Shown here: in pieces, positions 13,755 to 24,600 of the stretch | Layout of the letters: each line of letters begins with the position of its first letter | Numbering within the stretch: position 1 is the first letter of the stretch | Assembly (NCBI RefSeq): GCF_036373705.1 | Contig: NC_089850.1 | Span: 63,841,602-63,905,601, forward strand | Direction of reading: 5' to 3' | Length of the DNA: 64,000 nt | Source of the DNA: Amia ocellicauda | Taxonomy: Eukaryota; Chordata; Actinopteri; Amiiformes; Amiidae | The notes under the pieces: model-generated | What the model saw: only the letters and a program-made list of their open reading frames with translations | What the model was told of the DNA's origin: nothing | The model's database searches: none | Program-made: the position numbers and the translations under genes

Positions 13755-14979
13755 TACACTCACCTAAAGGATTATTAGGAACACCTGTTCAATTTCTCAT
13801 TAATGCAATTATCTAACCAACCAATCACATGGCAGTTGCTTCAATGCATTTAGGGGTGTGGTCCTGGTCAAGACAATCTCCTGAACTCCAAACTGAATGT
13901 CTGAATGGGAAAGAAAGGTGATTTAAGCAATTTTGAGCGTGGCATGGTTGTTGGTGCCAGACGGGCCGGTCTGAGTATTTCACAATCTGCTCAGTTACTG
14001 GGATTTTCACGCACAACCATTTCTAGGGTTTACAAAGAATGGTGTCAAAAGGGAAAAACATCCAGTATGCGGCAGTCCTGTGGGCGAAAATGCCTTGTTG
14101 ATGCTAGAGGTCAGAGGAGAATGGGCCGACTGATTCAAGCTGATAGAAGAGCAACTTTGACTGAAATAACCACTCGTTACAACCGAGGTATGCAGCAAAG
14201 CATTTGTGAAGCCACAACACGTACAACCTTGAGGCGGATGGGCTACAACAGCAGAAGACCCCACCGGGTACCACTCATCTCCACTACAAATAGGAAAAAG
14301 AGGCTACAATTTGCACAAGCTCACCAAAATTGGACAGTTGAAGACTGGAAAAATGTTGCCTGGTCTGATGAGTCTCGATTTCTGTTGAGACATTCAGATG
14401 GTAGAGTCAGAATTTGGCGTAAACAGAATGAGAACATGGATCCATCATGCCTTGTTACCACTGTGCAGGCTGGTGGTGGTGGTCTAATGGTGTGGGGGAT
14501 GTGTTCTTGGCACACTTTAGGCCCCTTAGTGCCAATTGGGCATCGTTTAAATGCCACGGCCTACCTGAGCATTGTTTCTGACCATGTCCATCCCTTTATG
14601 ACCACCATGTACCCATCCTCTGATGGCTACTTCCAGCAGGATAATGCACCATGTCACAAAGGTCGAATCATTTCAAATTGGTTTCTTGAACATGACAATG
14701 AGTTCACTGTACTAAACTGGCCCCCACAGTCACCAGATCTCAACCCAATAGAGCATCTTTGGGATGTGGTGGAACGGGAGCTTCGTGCCCTGGATGTGCA
14801 TCCCACAAATCTCCATCAACTGCAAGATGCTATCCTATCAATATGGGCCAACATTTCTAAAGAATGCTTTCAGCACCTTGTTGAATCAATGCCACGTAGA
14901 ATTAAGGCAGTTCTGAAGGCGAAAGGGGGTCAAACACAGTATTAGTATGGTGTTCCTAATAATCCTTTAGGTGAGTGTA
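13755..14979 (+). mobile_element. Complete Tc1/mariner transposon (DD36E type)
   Basis: The element is 1225 bp long. Its ends are inverted repeats of about 31 bp beginning TACACTCACCTAAAGGATTA, read on the plus strand at 13755 and in reverse complement ending at 14979. It is flanked by a TA dinucleotide on both sides (13753-13754 and 14980-14981), the expected target duplication for this superfamily. It carries one uninterrupted transposase gene. It sits next to the broken LINE at 13085-13740, so it landed after that LINE. Complete ends, target duplication and open frame suggest a young, possibly autonomous copy. Confidence 0.93.
13905..14945 (+). CDS. Tc1/mariner transposase, DD36E
   Basis: The product is 346 aa, the normal size for Tc1-like transposases (about 340-350 aa), and would cut and paste the surrounding element. 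The N-terminal third is a paired-like helix-turn-helix region: a first HTH around residues 10-50 (GLSISQSAQLLGFSRTTISR) and a second around 70-125. The catalytic domain shows the first Asp in WSDESRF, the second Asp in FQQDNAPCH and the Glu in NPIEHLW. I count 36 residues between the second Asp and the Glu, where classic Tc1 has 34, because of a two-residue insertion before VLNWPPQSPD. DD36E is the signature of the family described as Incomer. No stop or frameshift is present. Start chosen at MGKKGDLSNFERG, the first Met after the left inverted repeat. Confidence 0.92.
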   Translation: MGKKGDLSNFERGMVVGARRAGLSISQSAQLLGFSRTTISRVYKEWCQKGKTSSMRQSCGRKCLVDARGQRRMGRLIQADRRATLTEITTRYNRGMQQSICEATTRTTLRRMGYNSRRPHRVPLISTTNRKKRLQFAQAHQNWTVEDWKNVAWSDESRFLLRHSDGRVRIWRKQNENMDPSCLVTTVQAGGGGLMVWGMCSWHTLGPLVPIGHRLNATAYLSIVSDHVHPFMTTMYPSSDGYFQQDNAPCHKGRIISNWFLEHDNEFTVLNWPPQSPDLNPIEHLWDVVERELRALDVHPTNLHQLQDAILSIWANISKECFQHLVESMPRRIKAVLKAKGGQTQY

Positions 14980-14981
14980 TA

Positions 14982-15606
14982 TTTGTAAATATGGATTTCT
15001 ATTTGATGTATGGTTCTTTATATTGGTTTGGGATAATTATGGGTTTGATTTATTTTGCTTGTTTAGTGAATGAGCCTCGATGTACCTGCAGCTGGGGGTG
15101 GTGTCCAGTTATTGATGTTAATTGTGCAGCTGAACCTGATGATGTGCTGGAGTTTAAAAATGGACTAGAGTGCTTTAAATAGTTCTGAAGCTCCCTGTAA
15201 GATGTGTGGACTTGTGGTCTGAGAACAGGCAAGACATTGAGACTGGGGGAGGGACTATGCAATTCTCCCTGCACTTTGTCTTTGATTTTTCCTTTTTACT
15301 GAATCTTTGCTTGATTGTAATTGCATTGGATGTCTAGTGCAAGATGTGATTTAAATGTAACTGATTAATGTAAAGGTTGAGTTTTGTTGAAAAGTTCAGA
15401 ACTGTGAATAAATGCATTTACTTTTTTAAACCTTGTCCAAGTTGGGCATCCTGAGATCCATCCAAGCTGCTGTGGGGATAGTGCTGGTTTGAGGTCTCCC
15501 TTCCCTCTCACATTAATAAGGGTGGATTAGTCATGGTGGTCTTTAGATTAGTGATGGGTTGGGGGAGTCAGTCTGTCTCCCAGGATCCCCTGTCAAATTA
15601 ACTCAT
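14982..15606. other. Non-coding stretch between transposon and LINE
   Basis: AT-rich sequence containing an AATAAATGCATTT-type polyadenylation-like motif near 15405. It has no ORF with family resemblance and may be an inserted non-coding repeat that splits the minus-strand LINE. No further call is possible. Confidence 0.5.
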
Positions 15607-16060
15607 AGGTTGTTCTCATGTATTACTTTTTCCTATACATCAACCAGTTCATAGTCCATCTACTTACATTACCCTGATTGCCTACAGCTTCCAATTTGAG
15701 GATCAGTCTTTGGTGTGGAACCTTATCAAAAGCTTTTTGAAAATCTAAGTATATCATATCATATGCTTTCACATGATCCACAGCTGCAGTTGCATGTTCA
15801 AAAAATTCTAATAGATTAGTAAGACATGATCTGCCTCGTCTAAACCCATGTTGACTATCTCCAAGAATATGGTTTTCATTAAGATGCTCCTCTATTTTCT
15901 GTCTAATCATTTTTTCAAACATTTTACAGGTGATGCAGGTGAGACTGATTGGTTTGTAATTTCCTGGCTCAGTTTTGTCCCCTTTCTTGTGGATTGGTAT
16001 GACATTTGCAGTCTTCCAGTCAGCTGGCAAATGCAAATCACAACATCGCAAGTGCCCAAA
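15607..16060 (-). mobile_element. CR1/Rex1-like LINE, reverse-transcriptase N-terminal part
   Basis: A minus-strand frame of 142 codons carries RT finger and palm motifs: WKTANVIPIHKKGDKTEPGN, then SLTCITC, GFRRGRSCLTNLLEF and the first catalytic Asp region IYLDFQKAFDKVPH. The YADD-box segment is missing. It probably belongs with the 3' piece at 13085-13740, the two parts being separated by later insertions including the Tc1/mariner element. Its plus-strand relative is at 16330-17345. Confidence 0.82.
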
Positions 16061-16329
16061 TGCCTAAAACAGAGCATTTATAGCTTTTGTTAATCTTTTC
16101 ACAATAAAACCTTGGATATACCTTTTTTTTGGTTTGTGTGTGTGGAACTGAACAGAACTTCTTGATTTCAGACAAAATAAATATGGCACTCTGAAAGCTG
16201 TCAGTGTCTCATTTGATGAGTGCAACACATTTTGTTAATGTGCAACAGGTTGACAAACAGTCCAGTCAAACCCTACGAGAGATCAGGATAAATGAGGAGG
16301 AGGAATTAGGAAAATTATTTATAGGCCGC

Positions 16330-17345
16330 TAACTCAAATATTCCAAATGACACTTAGAACAGGGGATGTGCCAACTGACTGGAAGACAGCAAATGTCATA
16401 CCAATCCACAAGAAAGAGGACAAAACTGAGCCAGGAAATTACAGACCAGTCAGTCTCACCTGCATCACCTGTAAAACATTCATAAAAATTATTAGACAGA
16501 AAATAGATGAGCATCTCAATGAAAACCATATTCTTGGTGATAGTCAACATGGGTTTAGACGAGGCAGATCATGTCTTACTAATTTATTAGAATTTTCTGA
16601 ACATGCAACTGCAGCTGTACATGCAGGTAACAAAAATGTCCACTATAATTACACTATGGGAGGAACAGAACTAGATGAAGTAACGCATGAGAAAGACCTA
16701 GGAGTCTATGTGGACTCCTCACTTTCTCCATCCAAACAATGTGGGGAAGCAATAAAAAAGGCAAACAGGATGTTAGGGTATGTTGTCAAAAGTGTAGAAT
16801 TGAGAACAAGGGCAGTGATGTTCAGACTGTACAATGCACTAGTTAGAGCTCATCTGGATACTGTGGACAGTTCTGGGCTCCACACTTCAAGAAAGATATC
16901 GCTGCTCTAGAGGCAGTTCAGAGGAGAGCAACCAGACTTATTCCAGGTCTGAAGGGAATGTCCTACTGAGAGACTGAGGAACTGAACCTTTTCACCCTGG
17001 AACAGAGGAGACTACGTGGGGACTTGATCCAAGTCTTCAAAATCATGAAGGGCATCGACCACATCAAACCAGAGGAGCTTTTCCAGATCAGCAGGGACAC
17101 ACGCACCCAGGGACACAAATGGAAATTGGGCTTCAAGGCATTCAAGACAGGAAACAGGAGACACTTCTTCACTCAGAGAGGCGTCACAATCTGAACAAAC
17201 TCCCCAGCGATGTGGCTGAAGAGACAATTTGGGAACATTCAGAAACAGACTGGATAGGATCCTTGATCACTCAGTTATTAATGGACACCAAACGAGCACA
17301 ATGGGCTCCTATCAATTGGACACTTTCTTATGTTTTCATGACTGT
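16330..17345 (+). mobile_element. CR1/Rex1-like LINE copy with internal deletion
   Basis: The frame 16347-16910 joins RT finger motifs (WKTANVIPIHKK, FRRGRSCLTNLLEF) directly to the C-terminal segment ([33 protein letters not shown]). The palm motifs with the catalytic aspartates have been deleted between ATAAV and HAGNKN. Downstream, to about 17345, degenerate frames continue the C-terminal region and end in the family's 3' sequence TTTCTTATGTTTTCATGAC. It is inverted relative to the two minus-strand pieces at 13085-13740 and 15607-16060. Confidence 0.82.
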
Positions 17346-17449
17346 TTGTAATAGGACTGTAGACGCACGCCTGCGCCACATTGCTCACGGTCTTTCACAC
17401 GGGTCAGATTTGAAAATGAACTCACTGCAATAGTTTCAGATATTTTTCA

Positions 17450-17724
17450 AACCTTTTATTGTTTTTTTTTTTTTTGTTGTTTTTATTAAATTAAATAAGT
17501 TATCATATGTGACCAAAAAAAAAAAATCCACCTGCGGGTTTTGTACAGTTTGGGGGCGGAGTGAACAGTAAAACAAACTGAAGACAAAGACAAGGAGAAG
17601 AGAATAGCTTAGAAAAGTGAAAAACAGACATTCCAAAATTCAAGATCGTGGTCGTTTTCTTTAACCCCCACAACAAACGACAGCTCCCCCGTCCTTCTCC
17701 TTCCTTAGTCCCCCTCGGCACTGA

Positions 17725-17758
<34 letters not shown>

Positions 17759-18275
17759 CAGTAGGACAACTGTACTCTAAAAAGTTTAACCTGTTTTTAC
17801 ACAATGTTTTCCATAAAGTCCACCCCTCTCTCTCCTGGATTCAAACACAACCGGTGTCCCCCCCCCCCACCCCATCACCCTGTATTACACACTAAACTGT
17901 ACACCTAGATTTGACCACACACTTCCTGTAAAGTTCACACATTCAATGTCTAAAGTTCACACAGCTCTCTGATTCGATGGGTAACTGAGGGGGAGAGAGA
18001 GATGGCAGGAGAAAGAAAAATGCAGAGCTTGAAACAAAACTTTACACTTTATATTGATTGATAGATATATATATATTACAGAATGATTGAGGGAAGGAGG
18101 GAGGAGAGAGAGAGAGAGAGAGATGCTAGAAAAACAGTGAGGGGGAAAGGAGAGCGATGGAGCAAAAGGAAAGTATAAAACTGAAAGATAGTGAGTGACA
18201 GGGAGGAAAGAGAAAGGCTGGGGGAGTTGTGAGGTCAGCCTTCTGATCTCTTCAGTTTCCCAGTAAAAGATTAAT

Positions 18276-18335
<60 letters not shown>

Positions 18336-18390
18336 TGCGAGAAAGACTACAGGAGGGCGGCCCTCTGCCCTCCGTCCTCTCCCTGTGACA
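17450..18390 (-). other. UBE2S 3' untranslated region (probable)
   Basis: This lies directly downstream of the UBE2S stop on the minus strand. AATAAA signals on the minus strand occur at 17482-17487 and 17455-17460, so the transcript probably ends near 17440. Inside are GA/CT runs at about 17729-17754 and 18279-18332 and a short C tract near 17860. No ORF here shows family resemblance. The exact end is inferred from the signals only. Confidence 0.55.
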
Positions 18391-19884
18391 CTAAAGTCTC
18401 CTGAGCGCCCGTTTCTTTTCGTTCTTCTTCTTCCCCCCAAGCGCAGCCCCGGCCCCCGTCGCCCCGCTGCCTGCCCCCCCGCAGCCCGCATTGCTGCCGT
18501 TAAGCACGCCCGAGTTCACCAGGCCGCCGTTCTGGCTGCCCCCCAGCCTCCTCAGCCCGGCCCCCGGCCCCCCGCCCGACTCGCCCGCGTGCTTCTTGGG
18601 CTGAGGTCCCTCCCCCTGGTCCGCGGCCGCGCCCCCGGCCCCGCCCCCCTGCGCATGGATCTCCGTGAGCAGCCGAGCCCTGGAGGCGTATTCACTGTAG
18701 TCCTCCAGCAGCAGCCGGCCAGCCTCCTCATTCAGCGCGGACTCGGGGTTGGGATGGATGAGTAGACACTTAATGGTCTGGAGAGCGAGAGAGCAAGTTA
18801 ATATGGCACATTAACACTGACCAACTGACTGGACACTATGGCACGTTAACACTGACTGAACGCTGCACACTACGGCAAACTCACCAGCAGCACATGTCGC
18901 AGGCCCAGCTCTGGTCTCCAGTCCCTCTTCAGCACGTTGACACAGATCTCCCCTTTGTGGCCAACGTTGGGGTGGAAGATCTTAGTCAGGAAGTAGGCCT
19001 TGGGTGGCGCGGCTGGGAAATCCTTCCCCAGGACCAAGCGCATCCGGAAGACTCCCCCTGCAAACGGGGTTCCCTCTGAGGACGAGAAAGTCAAATGAGC
19101 AGTGGACCCCTGCCCCTCTACAGCAGTGTGTGCAGAGTAGACCCCTGCCCCTCTAGTGCAGCATGTGTGGAGTGGTTACCTGGCCCCTCGATAGCAGTGT
19201 GCAGCTCTGTGATGTCCTCCTCGCTGGGATAAATCTTGATGCCCTCAGGGGGGTCGGCTGCCAGCGCACTCACCTCTCTGTACAGCAGCCTCAGCACCTG
19301 GGGGGGCAGGTTCTCCATGTTGGAGCTCTGAGGGGGGAGGGGGGGTGTTAATACAGTGCATTGCCTCACTGGACACTGCAGTATATCAAAGTACTATTCA
19401 ATACAACAGAGAACCGCAGAATACAGCTGTTACAATAGGGGTCTGTAGTAACAGTGCAGTAGAGTAGTGCGGTTACAATAGGGGTCTGTAGTAACAGTGC
19501 AGTAGAATAGTGCTGTTACAATAGGGGCCCATATTGTAGTAAACATACGATAGCGTAATATGTTGTCGGAAAAATACTGGAGAGTAGCTATTTAAAAAAA
19601 AAAATGTATTCAATGTGAATTCCTTAATAATTACTAACGAAATGCATCTATAACATCTACAAATAACTATTTACTGAGAATTAATGCCTGGATGTCCGAA
19701 CAACTAATGAAACGACAACACACGGTCCAGCGGGGAACTGGCACTGCAGGCGCCCCGACGCGCACAGGAGACACAAGTTCCCGGCGCGGCTTCGACGTGA
19801 TCGGCTCGGATGCTTCATGCATGTGCGGCTCTGGCGAACAGAAGTTTCACACACAACAGCAGGTTTTACAACTGTACTCACCAT
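18391..19884 (-). CDS. ube2s: Ubiquitin-conjugating enzyme E2 S
   Basis: UBE2S is the E2 that extends Lys11-linked ubiquitin chains with the anaphase-promoting complex. Coding exons, in transcript order, are 19882-19884 (ATG only), 19180-19327, 18885-19075 and 18391-18777. All introns are GT-AG, phases agree, and the product is 242 aa (human 222). The start is [10 protein letters not shown], like human MNSNVENLPP. The UBC core contains the HPN motif at 85-87 and the catalytic Cys at 95 in [12 protein letters not shown], the same number as in human. The C-terminal extension is Gly/Ala-rich with a Lys-rich patch and ends in KKRALRRL, the LRRL tail known to bind the APC/C. The first intron follows the ATG immediately. 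A short 43-bp duplication lies in the intron at 19076-19179. The upstream region is CCAAT-rich. Identification is very secure. Confidence 0.96.
19405..19530. repeat. Short tandem repeat in UBE2S intron 1
   Basis: Two to three copies of a unit of about 58 bp with GTTACAATAGGGGTCTGTAG and AACAGTGCAGTAGA. No coding potential. Confidence 0.7.
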
Positions 19885-20199
19885 GGTCGTGGCAGCGAAT
19901 CTCCCAGTGCTGTCCTGCTCCCAGAATCAGCCTTGCGATATTAAGCGATGTTGTTGTTTGATAAGAATAATAATTAAAAAAAAAAGTCGACGGCGACACG
20001 GAGGGGACAAACTGGACGCCTTGAATCGCGTCGCTACCCAGAGAGTGAGAGAGAAACAACGGTGTAGAAGTTGTAACGCAAACGCGTGAATATGTTACAT
20101 CAAAATGCAACCAACAATCCCGAGCCACAGAGAACGACCGTGGCGGCTCCTGCGTCTCACCCTGCCCTGCTCTCCTGCTCCGTCCGCGCCGCTTCAATC

Positions 20200-20760
20200 G
20201 TGCAGAGCGTTAATTCCGTCTCGCCCGTTCAAATGGCCAGTTGCTGTCGATTGCTGAGCTCGTACAAACGCGTTATATTCACTTGTTTAATTAAATAATG
20301 GCGGTACATCGGAAAACGGAAACGAATCGTCCAAAATAGTGTCTCTGTTTCCCGACACCTTCGCCACCGTCACTCGGGAACTGAAACACATTCACACAAC
20401 CGACAGCAGGGGTATGAAATTCCTGCCTCGGGAGCCAATCACAAATGAGGAACCGCGGTGCGTCACGCCACCCAGCAACCGCCTTGACCAATCACCTGGC
20501 GAGGGCTCCCTGGCGTCACGCAGCCCAGCAACGGCCGCCCCCAATGGAGTCAGCGGTCGAGCGAAATGCTGGCCTGCCATTGGTGCGTTTGAAAAAAACC
20601 TGCCCGCCCCCTTTCTCTCCGGCCTGTACCCGCCTCCCTGGGTCGGCAACAATCAGACGGACGTGGAGAGCAACCAATAAGAATGCAGAAAGTCGGGAGT
20701 GACGTTTCTTTGGACCAATGTAGATGTAATAACAGCATTTTGATTGGCTACTTTGCTCGT
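20200..20760 (-). promoter_or_regulatory. UBE2S promoter region with seven CCAAT boxes
   Basis: CpG-containing sequence upstream of the UBE2S 5' UTR. CCAAT or its complement occurs at 20435-20439, 20488-20492, 20541-20545, 20579-20583, 20674-20678, 20714-20718 and 20743-20747. TTTGAA-type CHR motifs are present at 20228-20233 (sense for UBE2S) and 20588-20593 (opposite strand). NF-Y boxes together with a CHR are the known layout of G2/M genes, which fits UBE2S as an APC/C partner. The start site is inferred to lie near 20200; a divergent plus-strand transcript cannot be excluded. Confidence 0.55.
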
Positions 20761-21039
20761 TTTAAACGAAGGACTGAGGAGGCGGGCCTGCCCTGACCCC
20801 ATGACGTAGAGGGATGTGATGTCACTGATACACGTAGAGCGCAGTTTGACGTGTAATAGATTGTTTATGGAGATCTCAATCATGATGTGCTATTACATCA
20901 CACCCAACAATGTGCTTTTTCTTCATACTGATTCCAGTGTTGTGACGCAGGTGCTTACATTGAGTGTCGTCTTGTTCTTACAATTATTATTATTTCACGC
21001 TCTCTCTGTGCACATTCATGCAGATCCCGAGATTAGCAA

Positions 21040-21575
21040 CTGACTGACTGACTGGACACTACAGCACATTAACACTGACTGACTGGACACTACAGTACAT
21101 TAACACTGACTGGACACTACAGCACATTAACACTGACTGACTGGACACTACAGTACATTAACACTGACTGGACACTACAGCACATTAACACTGACTGTCT
21201 GACTGGACACTACAGCACATTAACAATCAGTGACTGACTGGACACTACAGTACATTAACACTGACTGACTGACTGGACACTACAGTACATTAACACTGAC
21301 TGACTGACTGGACACTACAGCACATTAACACTGACTGACTGGACACTACAGCACATTAACACTGACTGACTGACTGGACACTACAGTACATTAACACTGA
21401 CTGACTGACTGGACACTACAGCACATTAACACTGACTGACTGGACACTACAGCACATTAACACTGACTGACTGACTGGACACTACAGTACATTAACACTG
21501 ACTGACTGACTGAACACTACAGCACATTAACACTGACTGACTGGACACTACAGTACATTAACATTGACTGACTGG
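21040..21575. repeat. Minisatellite, unit 27-35 bp (CTGACTGGACACTACAG family)
   Basis: About 17 copies of GACTGGACACTACAG followed by (T/C)ACATTAACACT, with one to three extra GACT tetramers per unit. It lies between UBE2S and CDC42EP5. The same family recurs at 18810-18860 (diverged), 27312-27525, 28945-30150 and 61485-61868. Confidence 0.93.
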
Positions 21576-22011
21576 AATCTTATTTTCTGAGGTTTGGATC
21601 TTAAATCCATGACCACTGTGAGGTGCAGTGTCACCTGTGGCCACCGGGGGACGTGGGACCCATAGTGTATGAGACACAGCTGTCAGCGCACATTGTTCCC
21701 AGTAGAGGGGGGTGTAGTGCAGGGCTCCATTCACAGAGCTCTGTGAATGCAGGTTGCAGCAGATAGAGATAAATACACACTGAAACAGGGACATGGACAC
21801 AAACAGACAGAGAGGCAGAAGGATACTGAGACAGATGCATAGATCCAGAGAAAGAATAAGGCAGAGACAGAGACAGGTATGAAAGAGAGAGAGACGATAG
21901 ATACAGAGAGAGACAGAGACACTGTGACCCAGGCCATAGGAATGACACAAGACAACATTAATGACAAGACAAAAATGACCAGCAGCAGACAACAAACAGA
22001 AGAAAGCTCAG

Positions 22012-22889
22012 TTTATTCAGAAAGAATATAAAAATATTAATAATTATCAGAATAATAAAAACAACAATAACAATTTGACAGTCAGACCAGGAAATGCACA
22101 TATACATGTATACATAAAACTAGGGACTTAAAACATATAAATACAATTCATTTTATATATAAAGAGACAATGTGTGAATATTTCAATGTATATGTGAGTG
22201 TGTGTGTGTATAGACACAAACACACAGAGGTACAGAGTGTGAAATAAAAGACACAGTGAGAGGGAGTCATAGTACAGAAGTCTCTCTCTCACCTACTGAC
22301 TATCTCTCATTCTCCCTCTCTTTCCATTTCTCATTATCCCTTCTTCTGTCCCTCCTCCTCTCCTCCTCTCCTCCTCCCTCTCTCCTTGTACTGATCAGGC
22401 AGTATAGTAAACACATCGATGCTCTCTCCCGCTCCCGTCCTCTCCTCTCCCTGACGAGAATAGAATACATTTCCCTTTAAGAAACAAACCCAACTCACTC
22501 TCTCGTGTTCCTCTGACCTCCCCGCTCTGAGAACCAAAGTTCCCTTAATTGGCCAGAATCAATTAAGCAATTAAACATAATTAGCATTAATTGCTCGAAG
22601 ATTGGTACAGTTCATAGGGCATAACCACTGAAAACAGAATAGAAAGTCAGAGAGAGGGAGGTGGGAGGGAGAGAATGGGAGGAGAGAGAGAGGAGAGAGA
22701 CAGATACACAGGTTTATATGGAATGGGTCAATTAGTCACCATAGCAACTGAAGAAGCTGCTGATGTCCCCCCCCATCCACCGATCTGTGAAGGTTAACGA
22801 CTCCAGTTATAATTAGTGTCAATCGGTCGGTCAGTCTGGCAGTCACTGTGTCAGTCAGTCAGTCAGTCTCCAGGCTGCTCCTCTGCGTC
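22012..22889 (-). other. CDC42EP5-like 3' UTR (probable)
   Basis: This region is downstream of the minus-strand stop at 22890. An AATAAA on the minus strand at 22012-22017 is the best polyadenylation signal. The sequence contains CT/GA-rich segments (22270-22390, 22640-22710) and no convincing ORF. The extent is inferred. Confidence 0.5.
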
Positions 22890-23893
22890 CTACAGGCCGA
22901 TCTCGTCGTCAAACTCTTCCTCGAAGGTGTAGCCCTGCCCAGGCCCGACCCCGTCCTCCTCCTCAGAATCCGACTCGGATTGGTCTGCTCTTCCCTCTTG
23001 GTCCCGCCCCCTCCCGGCCCTCCTGTCCAATACAGAGACCCCCTCGTACTCCGAGCTGACTGAGGAGGCGGGGCTCGGGTTCCTGGGGGCGGCGAGGGGA
23101 CGGGCGTCAGGACACAGCTCTCTCCCCTTCAGCCCTCCTCCCTCCTCCTCCTCCTCCTCTCCCTCAGTGTCTTCCTCCCCCTCTCGCTCCCTCTCACCCT
23201 CGGGGCTGCGAATGTTACTGGCAGCTCCCTCCCTCTCCGACTCCTCCCCTACCTGTCCTGGTCCCTCCCCTACACCAATGATCTCCTCCCTCTTGTCGCT
23301 GAACCTGACTTTGGGCCGAGGCCCGGCACTCTTGCCCTTGGGCCCCTCCGCTTCCCCCTGTGGCCCCTCCGCTCCGTGCTGTCCAGCGCCGAACCCCTCC
23401 CTCCCTCCCTCCTCCACCTTACTGGCCTGCTCTGCCTCCCCCTGTTTGGCCAGGCCCCAGTCAGAATCCAGCCCCAGCCCGTCCATCACTCCCAGCACCT
23501 CCCCCAAGATGGAGTCCAGCCCCAGGTCCAGATCCAGGTCGAGGCAGAGCGAGAGGGAGGAGGTGGAGCTCTCGGAGTGCCTCAGCGCGGGGCTCAGAGC
23601 GCCTGTGCCGGCGGGGGTCCCAGGGTCCAGGCCGGAGGGGGAGGAGGGGGTCCTGTCCGCCGTGCTGGGCGGGGGCGGCTCGGGCGGGGCAGCTGGGGAT
23701 GAGCTGGTGGAAGAGGAGGAGCAGGAAGAGGAGGAGGAGCAGGAAGAGGCAGGGCCGTGGCTGGACAGGAAGGACGTGTCCCCGAAGGCGTCCCCCCCAC
23801 GGCCCACGTGCATGGTGTGGCGGAAGTCTCCCAGCGGTGCCGAGATCATCGTGGGGTCCAGGCGAGGGGGGCGGGAGGACTTGTGCAGGGGCA
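22890..23893 (-). CDS. cdc42ep5: CDC42 effector protein, CDC42EP5-like (Borg family)
   Basis: Borg proteins bind GTP-Cdc42 through a CRIB motif and act on septins and actin. The main coding exon begins after an AG acceptor with TG CCC CTG, so the initiating A must lie at the end of an upstream exon, giving a start M-P as in the family. The protein would be 334 aa. The CRIB/BORG region is at residues 16-43 (ISAPLGDFRHTMHVGRGG then DAFGDTSFL). A second conserved block, LDLDLGLDSILGEVLGVMDG, matches the BD2-type segment of the family. The C-terminus is EEFDDEIGL. Human CDC42EP5 is only about 148 aa; the extra length here is Ser-, Pro- and Glu-rich low-complexity sequence. Other Borg paralogues (CDC42EP1) are possible, but adjacency to LENG8 and the ISAPLGDFRHT and IGL matches favour CDC42EP5. 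A candidate exon 1 donor is in 24340-24360. Confidence 0.85.
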
Positions 23894-23992
23894 CTGAGAG
23901 AGAATGAATCAGTGGGTACAGAGTTACAGCGAATTGGTCCAGGGCACAACAGTACGATATAATTCAGTAAAACTGCACTTTGCAGCAGTAAA

Positions 23993-23995
<3 letters not shown>

Positions 23996-24040
<45 letters not shown>

Positions 24041-24053
24041 AATAATAATAATA
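23996..24053. repeat. (ATT)n/(AAT)n microsatellite
   Basis: A run of TTA triplets followed directly by AAT triplets, forming a near-perfect inverted repeat. It lies in the intron upstream of the CDC42EP5-like coding exon. Confidence 0.9.
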
Positions 24054-24299
24054 AAACATTACAATGTAAAGTATGATTACTAGTAGTTTAAATCGCAGCG
24101 CAGCAGTTTTCTAACAAGGCAGGGTTAATAATAGCAGTAGTAGCAACAGTGGATGTAGTAACACAAGTATAAACACGCGTCCCTCTGTTCTTACGCAACT
24201 TAAGAAAAGTGTTACCTCTGCGCACACTGTACACACACTACAGCACAGCACAACACACACCGCCACCAGTCCAGCAGGGAAACCATACAGAGCAGATGG

Positions 24300-24600
24300 G
24301 AAGAGTCGCCGTGAAAGAAAAACGAAAGATTTAGAAAGAATCGTACTTTTCTTCTCCTCCGTGCGCTTATCCCTCTCTCTCTCTGGCTGCGCTCTTGCAT
24401 ACGGCTGCCCCACTCCTCCGCTCAGTCTTCCTCTCTCTCTGGTCTTCTTTCTTCTCTTTTTCCCGCAGTTGTGTCGGTCTTTTTCGCTCCCCTCTTCTCT
24501 TTTCGCGTTTTCTTTTCCTTTTCTCGTCTCTCACTTATTTTCCTCAGGGATGGGCGAGGAAATGACGCGGCCAAAGGGAGTGTTTACAACTCCCGACAGA
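24300..24600 (-). promoter_or_regulatory. Candidate first exon and promoter of the CDC42EP5-like gene
   Basis: CpG-containing pyrimidine-rich sequence upstream of the minus-strand gene. On the minus strand, GAAGAAAA followed by GTACG near 24346 is one possible donor that would supply the A of the split ATG. This is a guess from position and phase only; cDNA would be needed. Confidence 0.3.

Noticed and set aside
23167-23962. Plus-strand Ser/Pro frames of 200-246 codons
   Set aside because: They are antisense shadows of the CDC42EP5-like exon, which has the CRIB motif and splice acceptor on the minus strand.
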